From JAYOEY01 sp038120295 (GTDB lineage Bacteria; Pseudomonadota; Alphaproteobacteria; MPNO01; UBA2964): 64,000 nucleotides of DNA. The notes beneath the pieces are model-generated. The model was not told the DNA's origin, did no database searches, and saw only the letters and a program-made list of their open reading frames with translations. The position numbers were made by a program, and so were the translations under genes. How positions within the stretch are numbered: the stretch's first letter is position 1; every line of letters begins with the position of its first letter. Where the stretch lies: assembly GCA_038120295.1 (NCBI GenBank), contig JAYOLL010000021.1, positions 1 through 64,000 of the forward strand, written 5' to 3'. Shown one piece after another: positions 51,945 to 59,354 of the stretch.

Positions 51945-53258
51945 CTAACCGCCCATCAAGCCTGGCAGATAGAGCGCCACCCCCGGGGCGGCAATCAGGA
52001 TCAGGATCAGGATGAAATCGCAGAAAAGGAACGGAATCGCGGCGGCGGCGACTTCGAACAGGGTCGTCCCTCGCACCATTCCCATCATGATAAACAGCAG
52101 CAGCCCGAACGGCGGCGTGGTGGCGCTCATCTCCAGCGACATAAGGACGATCAGCGAGAACCAGATCAGATCGTAGCCGAGAGATCCCGCCAGCGGATAG
52201 AAGATCGGCACGGTGATCAGCATCATGGAGACCTGGTCCATGAACATGCCGAGCATGATCAGCACCAGGAACATGCAGCCGAGGATCAGGATCGGCGGCA
52301 CGTCGAAACCGGTCGCCCATCCGACAAGACCGCGGCTCGCGCCCGACATGGACAGGAGCTGGCTGAACACGGTGGAGTTCATCAGGATGAAGAACACCAT
52401 GCCGGCGACCCGGATCGTGCCCATCAGCGACGTTGTAAACGCCTCCCAGGTGAACATGCGCCGCGCGATGGCCAGGATAAGCACGCCGACAACGCCGAAC
52501 GACGCGGATTCGGACGGTGTCGCCCAGCCCAGCACGATAAAGCCGATGACCATAAAGACCACCAGGCCCATCGGCAGGATGTTGACGCCGATCTGATAGA
52601 ATTTTTCGCCCCAGGTCGTCGGCTCGACCTCATAGCTCGGAGCTGATTCCGGATTGCGCCAGAGCTGGAAACCGATCATCGCTGCATAAAGGGTCGCCAG
52701 CAGGATCCCGGGCAACAGTCCGGCGATCAGCAACCGTCCGACATCGACCTGCGCGATCGAGGCCAGCAGCACGCCGAGCGAGGACGGCGGAATGATCATG
52801 GCGAGGCCGCCGGTGCCGAGGATCGGCCCCATCGACATTTTCTTGCTGTAGCCGCGCCGTGTCATTTCGGGCACCAGCAGCGAGCCTAGCATCGCGGTGT
52901 TGGCCATGGTCGACCCGGTCAGCGTCGAAAACAGCGAACCACCGATGACGGTCAGGAAGCACAGCCGGCCCGGGATCTTGCCGAGCAGCTTGTCCAGCGC
53001 GTCAAACACCTTGATGGCGAGCCCTGTATGAAAGAAAAGCGAGCCCATCAGGATGAACATCGGGATCGGCGAAAGCGTAAAGGAGGTGATCAGGTTGGTG
53101 GCGTTATCGGCGATCTGCGGCAGAACCGGCCAGCCGCCGGAAAACACGAAGATACCGATTATATTGGTCACCATGAAGGTGAAGGCGACCGGGAAACCCA
53201 GCGCCATACCGCCGACGACGCAACCGAGAAGAAGCCCTCCGGCCTCGTACCACTCCAT
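51945..53258 (-). CDS. dctM: TRAP transporter large permease (DctM), second system
   Basis: Large TRAP membrane subunit of 437 residues, about twelve helices. It has TGSTMANTAMLGSLLVPEM, LGTGGLAMIIPPSSLGVLL and GYDLIWFSLIVLMSLEMSATTPP. It closely resembles the 38.2 kb DctM, so the two systems are paralogous. It lies 3 bases after its DctQ and shares one promoter region with the upstream receptors. Confidence 0.95.
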   Translation of the reverse strand: MEWYEAGGLLLGCVVGGMALGFPVAFTFMVTNIIGIFVFSGGWPVLPQIADNATNLITSFTLSPIPMFILMGSLFFHTGLAIKVFDALDKLLGKIPGRLCFLTVIGGSLFSTLTGSTMANTAMLGSLLVPEMTRRGYSKKMSMGPILGTGGLAMIIPPSSLGVLLASIAQVDVGRLLIAGLLPGILLATLYAAMIGFQLWRNPESAPSYEVEPTTWGEKFYQIGVNILPMGLVVFMVIGFIVLGWATPSESASFGVVGVLILAIARRMFTWEAFTTSLMGTIRVAGMVFFILMNSTVFSQLLSMSGASRGLVGWATGFDVPPILILGCMFLVLIMLGMFMDQVSMMLITVPIFYPLAGSLGYDLIWFSLIVLMSLEMSATTPPFGLLLFIMMGMVRGTTLFEVAAAAIPFLFCDFILILILIAAPGVALYLPGLMGG

Positions 53259-53261
53259 GGA

Positions 53262-53777
53262 TCAGACCCCGTCCTTCACTTCGCCGAGGTCGTAGGAGTA
53301 GTAGGACCTCAGACCCGCGAGATACATCAGGAATTCCAGCCCTACCATTGCGAAACAGAGCGGCAACGGCAGGAACTGTAACCAGTACGGCATATCGACG
53401 CCGCGAACATCGAGTTCGCCGCCGACCCAGTAATCCCAGAAAATTCCCCAGCACAGCCAGGCAAACAGCAGGGACACCGTCATACAGGTGAAATATACGA
53501 TTTTGGCAAGCGGCTGCCGGACCGAAGGCGGCATCGCCGTCACCAGCGCCTCAATCACGACATGTCCACGCTCGCGCACGAGGAACGGCGCGGAACACAT
53601 CGCGAGATAGAGAAGCGCATATTCGACCACCGACGACGTGAAGAGCGGCGGGCGGAATCCGAACGTCCGGATCGACACGTCAATGGTGATCATCAGAAAC
53701 ATGCAAGGGATGAGGGCGCACGCGAACCATGCGAGCGCCGCACTCACCTTGCCAAGCAGCCGGTCGAACGACTCCAT
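53262..53777 (-). CDS. dctQ: TRAP transporter small permease (DctQ), second system
   Basis: Small TRAP subunit of 171 residues with four predicted helices. The segment TSSVVEYALLYLAMCSAPFLVRERGHVVIEALV is the family core (in two parts, helix then GHVVIEAL). It sits between the receptor DctP (36 bases upstream) and DctM. Confidence 0.92.
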   Translation of the reverse strand: MESFDRLLGKVSAALAWFACALIPCMFLMITIDVSIRTFGFRPPLFTSSVVEYALLYLAMCSAPFLVRERGHVVIEALVTAMPPSVRQPLAKIVYFTCMTVSLLFAWLCWGIFWDYWVGGELDVRGVDMPYWLQFLPLPLCFAMVGLEFLMYLAGLRSYYSYDLGEVKDGV

Positions 53778-53813
53778 GACGGGCTCTCCCCTGAATGTCC
53801 TTGTACGCGCCGG

Positions 53814-54842
53814 TTACTGCTGCAGACGCGTATCGCCCAGGTCGAGCTGACGGTCGGGCTTGCCCGGCGTGTACAGCAGCGGCTTGAGCTGGTCGTGATA
53901 TTCGGACCGATTCTTGAGCTCTTTCCAGATTTCACCGTGAGCGATCTCAAGATATTTCTGGGCGTCCTTACCCTTCAGCTGGATATCCTGAATGCCCTGC
54001 TTGCGAACCAGAACCTCTTCCTTCTGCCGTTCCATCTCGACGAACAGAACCGAAGAGGTCTCGTAATGCAGCGCCAGATTGTTAAGGAAGTCCTTCTGTT
54101 CCTTGGTCAGGGAGGCCCAGACGTCAAGATTGACCGTGACGACCTGATTGGTCTGGTAGAAGTTCGGCTGCACGCGATACTTGATCACCGGACCAAGGCC
54201 GATCGCCATTACGGAACTGTCGGTCATGCCGAAGCCCTGTACGGTGCCGCGCTGCATCGCCGTGATGATCTCCGACGACTTGATGTTGATCGTGGTCGCG
54301 CCGAGCGCCCGGAACAGCGGACGATAGGTGCCGGTGGCGCGCATTTTGATGCCGGTCAGGTCGGGCAGGCCGTCCTTCATCTTCGGCTTGACGCCGAGGA
54401 ACATGTTGTAGGAGGTCATGTTCTCGCCCCAGGCCAGAAGATGCGCGCCGGCTTTCTCCTTGTAGATTTTCTGGAGAAGCGCGAACCCGCCATTGGCGCG
54501 CAGCGCGCGCGGCCCCTTGTTGGACGCGAGCAGGCCGAACCCTTCGGGAACTGTGCCGATGTAATAGGCCGTCGGCGCACTGAGTACATTGAACTGACCG
54601 CGCTTGAGAGCTGCGGCAGCCTTGCGCGGCGGCACGATTTCCTGGCCGCCGAGATATTTCACCTGGATCACGCCCTTGCCCAGCGCATTCGCCTGGCCAA
54701 CAAAGGTTGTCAGAAATGACTTCGCGAGAATATTGGTCTGCTGGAGCGCCGTGACCGAGGTCAGCGTGCGTTCGGCGGCAATCGCGCCGGATGCCAGCAG
54801 CGCTCCGGCAGCAATCGTTCCAAATGCAATTCTTGCCTTCAT
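53814..54842 (-). CDS. dctP: TRAP transporter substrate-binding protein, receptor 2
   Basis: Periplasmic receptor of 342 residues; the signal peptide (MKARIAFGTIAAGALLASGA) is cut near residue 23. The family pattern includes GGQEIVPPRKAAAALKRGQF and GIKMRATGTYRPLFRALGA with the substrate-contacting arginine. It is strongly similar to the adjacent receptor at 55.0-56.1 kb (for example APTAYYIGTVPEG and KAGAHLL), so the pair arose by tandem duplication. The start at 54842 is fixed by the signal peptide. A separate promoter may precede it. Confidence 0.92.
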   Translation of the reverse strand: MKARIAFGTIAAGALLASGAIAAERTLTSVTALQQTNILAKSFLTTFVGQANALGKGVIQVKYLGGQEIVPPRKAAAALKRGQFNVLSAPTAYYIGTVPEGFGLLASNKGPRALRANGGFALLQKIYKEKAGAHLLAWGENMTSYNMFLGVKPKMKDGLPDLTGIKMRATGTYRPLFRALGATTINIKSSEIITAMQRGTVQGFGMTDSSVMAIGLGPVIKYRVQPNFYQTNQVVTVNLDVWASLTKEQKDFLNNLALHYETSSVLFVEMERQKEEVLVRKQGIQDIQLKGKDAQKYLEIAHGEIWKELKNRSEYHDQLKPLLYTPGKPDRQLDLGDTRLQQ

Positions 54843-54923
54843 TGTAAATCTCTCCTGTCGAACGTTTGGGTTTGCCGCCTGTTCTCCGGGCGGCCTTCCT
54901 ATTACGCAACGGTATTGGCGCGC

Positions 54924-54952
54924 ATAGTGGCGAGCGATATCGCCGCTGTCAA
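54924..54952 (-). promoter_or_regulatory. Promoter candidate for receptor 2 and dctQM
   Basis: On the minus strand, TTGACA (54952-54947), a 17-base spacer and CACTAT (54929-54924) lie between the hairpin after the first receptor and the second receptor's ATG. The -35 is perfect, the -10 weak. Confidence 0.35.
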
Positions 54953-54966
54953 ATCCCCAATAGAAT

Positions 54967-54991
54967 GGGGCCGCCCCTTTGGGGCGGCCCC
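54967..54991 (-). terminator. Terminator or attenuator between the two TRAP receptors
   Basis: GGGGCCGCCCC and GGGCGGCCCC form a stem of about 10 bp with a 4-base loop, downstream of the stop at 55030 on the minus strand. The following ATTCTATT is only partly T-rich, so termination may be incomplete. Confidence 0.6.
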
Positions 54992-55029
54992 TCTGATTCG
55001 CAGGCGAAACAGCGCCTGAAACCGGCTTC

Positions 55030-56076
55030 TTACCGCTTTTCGTCAAGCTTGCGGCCAGCGAGGTCCATGTTCCGGTTGGCCTTGCCGGGGATGTAGAGCA
55101 GCGGGCGCAGCTGATCGTGATATTTCGACCGCGTCTTGAGCTCCTTCCAGATTTCGCCGTGGGCGATCTCCAGATATTTCGCCGCAGCATCGCCCTTCAG
55201 CACGATATCCTTGATACCGGCCTTCTTGATAACCTCTTCCTCGCGAAGCCGTTCCTCCTCGACAAACTCAATCGACGAGGTCTCGAACTCGATCGCGACG
55301 CGCTCCAGCAGGTCCTTCTGGGCCTTGGTCAGCGAGTTCCAGGTGTTCAGGTTGATCGTCTCGACCGTGTTAGTCTGGTAGAAGTTGGGCTGCACCCGAT
55401 ACTTGGTCACCTGGTGCAGGCCGATCGCCGGCAGCGACACGTCGGTGAATCCGAACCCGTCGACCGTGCCCCGCTGGACCGCGGTGATCACTTCCGACGA
55501 CTTGATGTTGATGGTGGTCGCGCCAAGGGCCCGGAACAGCGGCCGATAGGTGCCGGTCGCCCGCATCTTGTAGCCGGTCAGATCGGGAAGACCGTCCTTA
55601 CCGATCTTGGGCTCCTTCCACAGATACATGTTGTAGGACGTCATGTTGGCGCCCCAGGAAAGAAGATGCGCGCCGGCTTTCTCGGCGTAGATCTTCTGCA
55701 GCAGCTCCCAGCCGCCATTGGTGCGCAGCACGCGCGGGCCCTGATTCGAAGCCAGCAGCGCGTACCCTTCCGGTACGGTTCCGATATAGTACGCGGTCGG
55801 GCTCGACAGCATGTCGAACTGCCCGCGTTTCAGGGCGGCCGCAGCCTTGCGCGGCGGAACGACTTCCTGTCCGCCGGCATAGTTGATCTTGACCGGGCCG
55901 TTGACCGTATTCAGGACCTTGACGAATTTCTCAAGGTAGGATTTCGCCAGGATATTAGTCTGCTGAAGGCCGGTAACGGCATTCAGCGTCTTCGTCTGGG
56001 CGATGGACGCGGCAGGCGCGGCAGCGATCAGACCGGCGGCAGCGGCAGCGCCGAAGCCGAGTTTCACGAATTTCAT
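55030..56076 (-). CDS. dctP: TRAP transporter substrate-binding protein, receptor 1
   Basis: Periplasmic receptor of 348 residues with a signal peptide cut near residue 26. It shows GGQEVVPPRKAAAALKRGQF, GYKMRATGTYRPLFRALGA and a C-terminal segment with a long Glu-rich helix. The close paralogue downstream shares most motifs, but the ligand-facing segments and termini differ, so the two may differ in ligand or affinity. ATG 56076 is chosen from the signal peptide. It lies 138 bases from the UbiD gene on the same strand. Confidence 0.92.
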   Translation of the reverse strand: MKFVKLGFGAAAAAGLIAAAPAASIAQTKTLNAVTGLQQTNILAKSYLEKFVKVLNTVNGPVKINYAGGQEVVPPRKAAAALKRGQFDMLSSPTAYYIGTVPEGYALLASNQGPRVLRTNGGWELLQKIYAEKAGAHLLSWGANMTSYNMYLWKEPKIGKDGLPDLTGYKMRATGTYRPLFRALGATTINIKSSEVITAVQRGTVDGFGFTDVSLPAIGLHQVTKYRVQPNFYQTNTVETINLNTWNSLTKAQKDLLERVAIEFETSSIEFVEEERLREEEVIKKAGIKDIVLKGDAAAKYLEIAHGEIWKELKTRSKYHDQLRPLLYIPGKANRNMDLAGRKLDEKR

Positions 56077-56214
56077 GGGTCTCTCCCTATCAGGTTGTCG
56101 CGGCAATAAACTTTACGTACAGCCGCTGATTTGCACTCGATTTCAAATCGGGCACGTATACTGTTCAGACAGACATGTCGAGTCAATTCTTCCGGACAGG
56201 CTCTGTAATCCGGC

Positions 56215-57867
56215 TCAGAAATACTCCTTGTCGTCCCAGCCGTCCTCGACATCGCGCACCGAGGTCTCCGGAATCAGGTTCTTCTGCTGGCGTTGCAGGG
56301 TGCGGCGACCGTTCTCCAGATAGTCGCCCTCTGCGGCCCGCTTCGCCATATCGGCCCAGTCCTGGGTCCAGTCGCCGAGCGAATAGCCGAACCACGGCGG
56401 CTGCGGGCGCACCGGCGGCAGGCCGAGCCGGTTCCAGACTTCCAGCCCGCGCTCCATATATTCCTGTGTCGGAAGCGCGACCGGCGGCATCGGGCTCTTC
56501 ATCGTCGCATCGATCAGCAACGTCGAATCCTCCTCGCCGGTATGTTCGCGCTTGGGCCCGTGCCCCTGCCCGCGATGCGCCAGCGTCTGAACGTCCTCGG
56601 TCGGGTTGAGGCGATAGGCCATGGCCCACAGGATCGCGTCGGCGTTATCGGGATCGATATCCTCGTTCACCGCAATGCAGATCTTGCTGCAATCGCCCTT
56701 GAAATAGGCCGCCCCGTAAAGCGCCCGCCAGATCTCGGTCTTCGGCGTGCCGCGCTCCAGCGTGACGATGGTGACGCGCAGCAGGCCGGTCAGCGGCTCG
56801 TGCAGCGACACCTTGGTGACGCCCTTGACGCCAAGCCCGTCGCGCAGATGGGCAAGAAACAGCGGTTCGTACGCGACCCGCTTGATGACGCTCGATTCGG
56901 ATGGCGCGGCCTGGCTGATATAGGAAGTCAGCACCGCGTCCTTGCGCCGCGTAATGGCGGTAACCCGCATCGGCATGTTGAATTCCTCAAGCGCGACATG
57001 GCCGTGGCTCTCGCCGAACGGGCCTTCCGGCTCCAGCATCTCAGTATCGATGACGCCCTCGATCACCAGCTCGGATTCGGCGGGCACCAGCAGGTCGGAG
57101 GTGCGCGCCTTTGTCATGCGGATCGGCGCCCCTGCCAACCCGCCGGCGACCTTCACCTCGTCCATGTCGATGGGGAGCTTCTGCGGCCCCATGAAGGCGA
57201 CGCAGGGAGGGCAGCCAAGCACGATGGCGACCGGCATCTCTTTGTCGCCGCGCGCGCGGTGCTTGCGGTAATGCTGATACCCCCCGGCCCCGCCGACCCG
57301 CGTCGCCATGCGGACCACCAGCCGGTCGGACGCCTTGAAGGCCGCGCGGTAGGTGCCCATGTTCTGCACCCCGGTCTCGGGGTCCCGCGTAACAACGTTG
57401 GTCGAGGTCAGCGTCGGCGCGGCGTCGAACCCTGGCGTTGAGACAGGTATCGGCAAGGCATCGAGCCCCTTGCCGTCGCCGATCAGGTCCTCGCCTTCGA
57501 GGATCACTTCATGACAGGGCGCATCCTCGACGATCACGGGATCTACCGGGTTCGCGATCGCATGATCCCAGCGCTTTCCGATCTCCTCGACCGACACCCC
57601 CATGCCGACGCTGTAGATGTCCTGGTTCGCCGCAAGCGCGCCCACGACGATAGGCAGGTCGTATTTCTGTCCCTTGGCGTTCACCACGTTCTTGAACAGG
57701 AACGCCTTGCGTTCGGCTTCCTTCAGCCCGCCGACGAACTGCCAGCGGACCAGCGAATGCATCTCCGCATCCTTGTCGATTTCCTCATCGACGGTGACCA
57801 GAAGGCCGGCTTCGTCCAGCTTCCTGATATGTTCGTGCAAGTCGGGGTATCCGCGATCGGTGCTCAT
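56215..57867 (-). CDS. UbiD family (prenylated-FMN) decarboxylase
   Basis: Reversible decarboxylase of 550 residues in the UbiD superfamily, which uses prenyl-FMN made by UbiX. No ubiX is in the window. Cofactor and catalytic features are in STNVVTRDPETGVQNMGTYR, LVIEGVID and EPEGPFGESHGHVA (the Glu-Arg-Glu network). The family acts on aromatic and unsaturated acids, from 3-octaprenyl-4-hydroxybenzoate to hydroxybenzoates and cinnamates. The divergent hydroxylase operon and TRAP genes suggest a catabolic substrate. ATG 57867 is chosen because the frame upstream shows no family similarity. Confidence 0.92.
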   Translation of the reverse strand: MSTDRGYPDLHEHIRKLDEAGLLVTVDEEIDKDAEMHSLVRWQFVGGLKEAERKAFLFKNVVNAKGQKYDLPIVVGALAANQDIYSVGMGVSVEEIGKRWDHAIANPVDPVIVEDAPCHEVILEGEDLIGDGKGLDALPIPVSTPGFDAAPTLTSTNVVTRDPETGVQNMGTYRAAFKASDRLVVRMATRVGGAGGYQHYRKHRARGDKEMPVAIVLGCPPCVAFMGPQKLPIDMDEVKVAGGLAGAPIRMTKARTSDLLVPAESELVIEGVIDTEMLEPEGPFGESHGHVALEEFNMPMRVTAITRRKDAVLTSYISQAAPSESSVIKRVAYEPLFLAHLRDGLGVKGVTKVSLHEPLTGLLRVTIVTLERGTPKTEIWRALYGAAYFKGDCSKICIAVNEDIDPDNADAILWAMAYRLNPTEDVQTLAHRGQGHGPKREHTGEEDSTLLIDATMKSPMPPVALPTQEYMERGLEVWNRLGLPPVRPQPPWFGYSLGDWTQDWADMAKRAAEGDYLENGRRTLQRQQKNLIPETSVRDVEDGWDDKEYF

Positions 57868-57924
57868 GGCGCTATGCTCACAGGGTTTGTGGAATTCGGC
57901 GCCAATATGCCGTTCCGCCCCGGA

Positions 57925-57953
57925 TTGACAACCCCCGACGGGGCCACATAGGT
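57925..57953 (+). promoter_or_regulatory. Promoter candidate for the coxM-type operon
   Basis: TTGACA at 57925-57930, a 17-base spacer and ATAGGT at 57948-57953. The spacer holds a short palindrome, CCCCGACGGGG, which could be an operator. It lies in the 138-base gap between the UbiD gene and the hydroxylase operon. Confidence 0.4.
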
Positions 57954-58005
57954 TCGCTGCGATTTCGCAGTGTCCCTTTGTCGGGATCGAACAGCCGGTA
58001 CCCGT

Positions 58006-58878
58006 ATGAAAGCCGCTCCCTTCGATTACATGCGCGTCGCATCCATCGACGAAACCTGCAAGGCGCTGGCCGAGGCTGGCGACGACGCGCGCCTGATCGC
58101 CGGCGGACAGACGCTGGTGCCGCTGATGGCGATGCGTATGGCGCGCCCTTCCCTGCTGATCGATATCAACGGGATCGAGGAACTTACCGGCATAGCGGTC
58201 GAGGGCGACGAACTCGTCATCAAGGCCTGCACGCGGCAGGCCGATACGCTGGCCTCCGACATCGTGCGCGAGGCCTGCCCTCTGCTGGCCGACGCGCTGT
58301 CGCATGTCGGCCATACCCAGACGCGCAATCGCGGCACGGTCGGCGGATCGCTATGCAATGCCGATCCATCGGCCGAAATTCCGCTCATCGCGCGAACGCT
58401 GGACGCCACGATGACGGCGAGGAGCGCGGCAGGCGAACGCCGGATCGCGGCGGCGGACTTCTTCGACTTCGCCATGACGACGTCGCTGGAGCAGCAGGAA
58501 TGCCTTACGGAAGTCCGCTTCCCGATCTGGCGCGACCCGGATACCGGCCACGGGTTTCACGAAGTCAGCATCCGCGATAGCGATTTTGCGCTGGCCGCCG
58601 CTGCGGCGCAGGCGACGCTGGACGCCGCCGGCAACTGCACGCGGCTTAACGTAGCCATCGGCGGAGCATCGCCGACCGCGATGCGTCTCGGCCCGGTGGA
58701 GGCCGCGTTGACCGGCACCGACCTGTCGGACGAAGCCATCAAGGACGCCAGCGCGGTAATCGCCGACCTGGTGGAACCGCAGGGCGACGTGCATGCCAAT
58801 GCCGATTACCGCCGCCGGGTGGTGCGCGTGATGGCGATCCGCGCGATCGCATCGGCGCGGGACGAGGCAAAAGAATGA
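58006..58878 (+). CDS. Molybdenum hydroxylase FAD-binding (CoxM-type) subunit
   Basis: Medium subunit of a xanthine dehydrogenase/CO dehydrogenase-type hydroxylase, 290 residues. The FAD loops are seen in ARLIAGGQTLVPLMAMRMA and TQTRNRGTVGGSLCNADPSAEI. It lacks the extra iron-sulfur loop of 4-hydroxybenzoyl-CoA reductase. The first good start is ATG 58006. It overlaps the next gene by 4 bases. Together with the two following genes it forms the CoxMSL enzyme that hydroxylates an aromatic or N-heterocyclic substrate with water-derived oxygen. Confidence 0.92.
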   Translation: MKAAPFDYMRVASIDETCKALAEAGDDARLIAGGQTLVPLMAMRMARPSLLIDINGIEELTGIAVEGDELVIKACTRQADTLASDIVREACPLLADALSHVGHTQTRNRGTVGGSLCNADPSAEIPLIARTLDATMTARSAAGERRIAAADFFDFAMTTSLEQQECLTEVRFPIWRDPDTGHGFHEVSIRDSDFALAAAAAQATLDAAGNCTRLNVAIGGASPTAMRLGPVEAALTGTDLSDEAIKDASAVIADLVEPQGDVHANADYRRRVVRVMAIRAIASARDEAKE

Positions 58879-59354
58879 GCGAGCACACAATCAAACTGAC
58901 CGTCAACGGCCGGGAAATGGAGGGTCGCGCAGAGGCGCGCACGACACTGGTCGATTTTCTGCGCGACGCGCTGGATCTGACCGGCACCCATGTCGGATGC
59001 GAACACGGCGTGTGCGGCGCCTGCTCCGTCGTCATGGACGGCGTGCCCGTCCGGTCCTGCCTGATCTACGCGGTGCAGGCCGAAGGCACGCAGATCACGA
59101 CCGTCGAGGGACTCGAAGGCGCCGATGGCGAGCTGTCCCCCCTGCAGGACGCTTTCTGGGAAAACCATGCGATGCAGTGCGGCTACTGCACGCCCGGCAT
59201 GCTGATCGCGACCCATGCGCTCCTACTGGAAAACCCCGATCCCGACGACGAGGCGATTCGTGAGGCCATCGGCGGTAATCTGTGCCGTTGTACCGGCTAT
59301 CAGCAGATCGTCGAGGCGGTGAAGATGGCCGCCGCGAAGATGAGAGGCGCGTAA
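58875..59354 (+). CDS. Molybdenum hydroxylase [2Fe-2S] (CoxS-type) subunit
   Basis: Small iron-sulfur subunit of 159 residues. The plant-type cluster cysteines are C42, C47, C50 and C62 (GCEHGVCGACS). The second cluster uses C102, C105, C137 and C139 (CGYCTPGM, CRCTGYQ). It starts in an ATGA overlap with the FAD subunit and ends in a one-base overlap with the catalytic subunit, so the three are translationally coupled. Confidence 0.96.
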   Translation: MSEHTIKLTVNGREMEGRAEARTTLVDFLRDALDLTGTHVGCEHGVCGACSVVMDGVPVRSCLIYAVQAEGTQITTVEGLEGADGELSPLQDAFWENHAMQCGYCTPGMLIATHALLLENPDPDDEAIREAIGGNLCRCTGYQQIVEAVKMAAAKMRGA

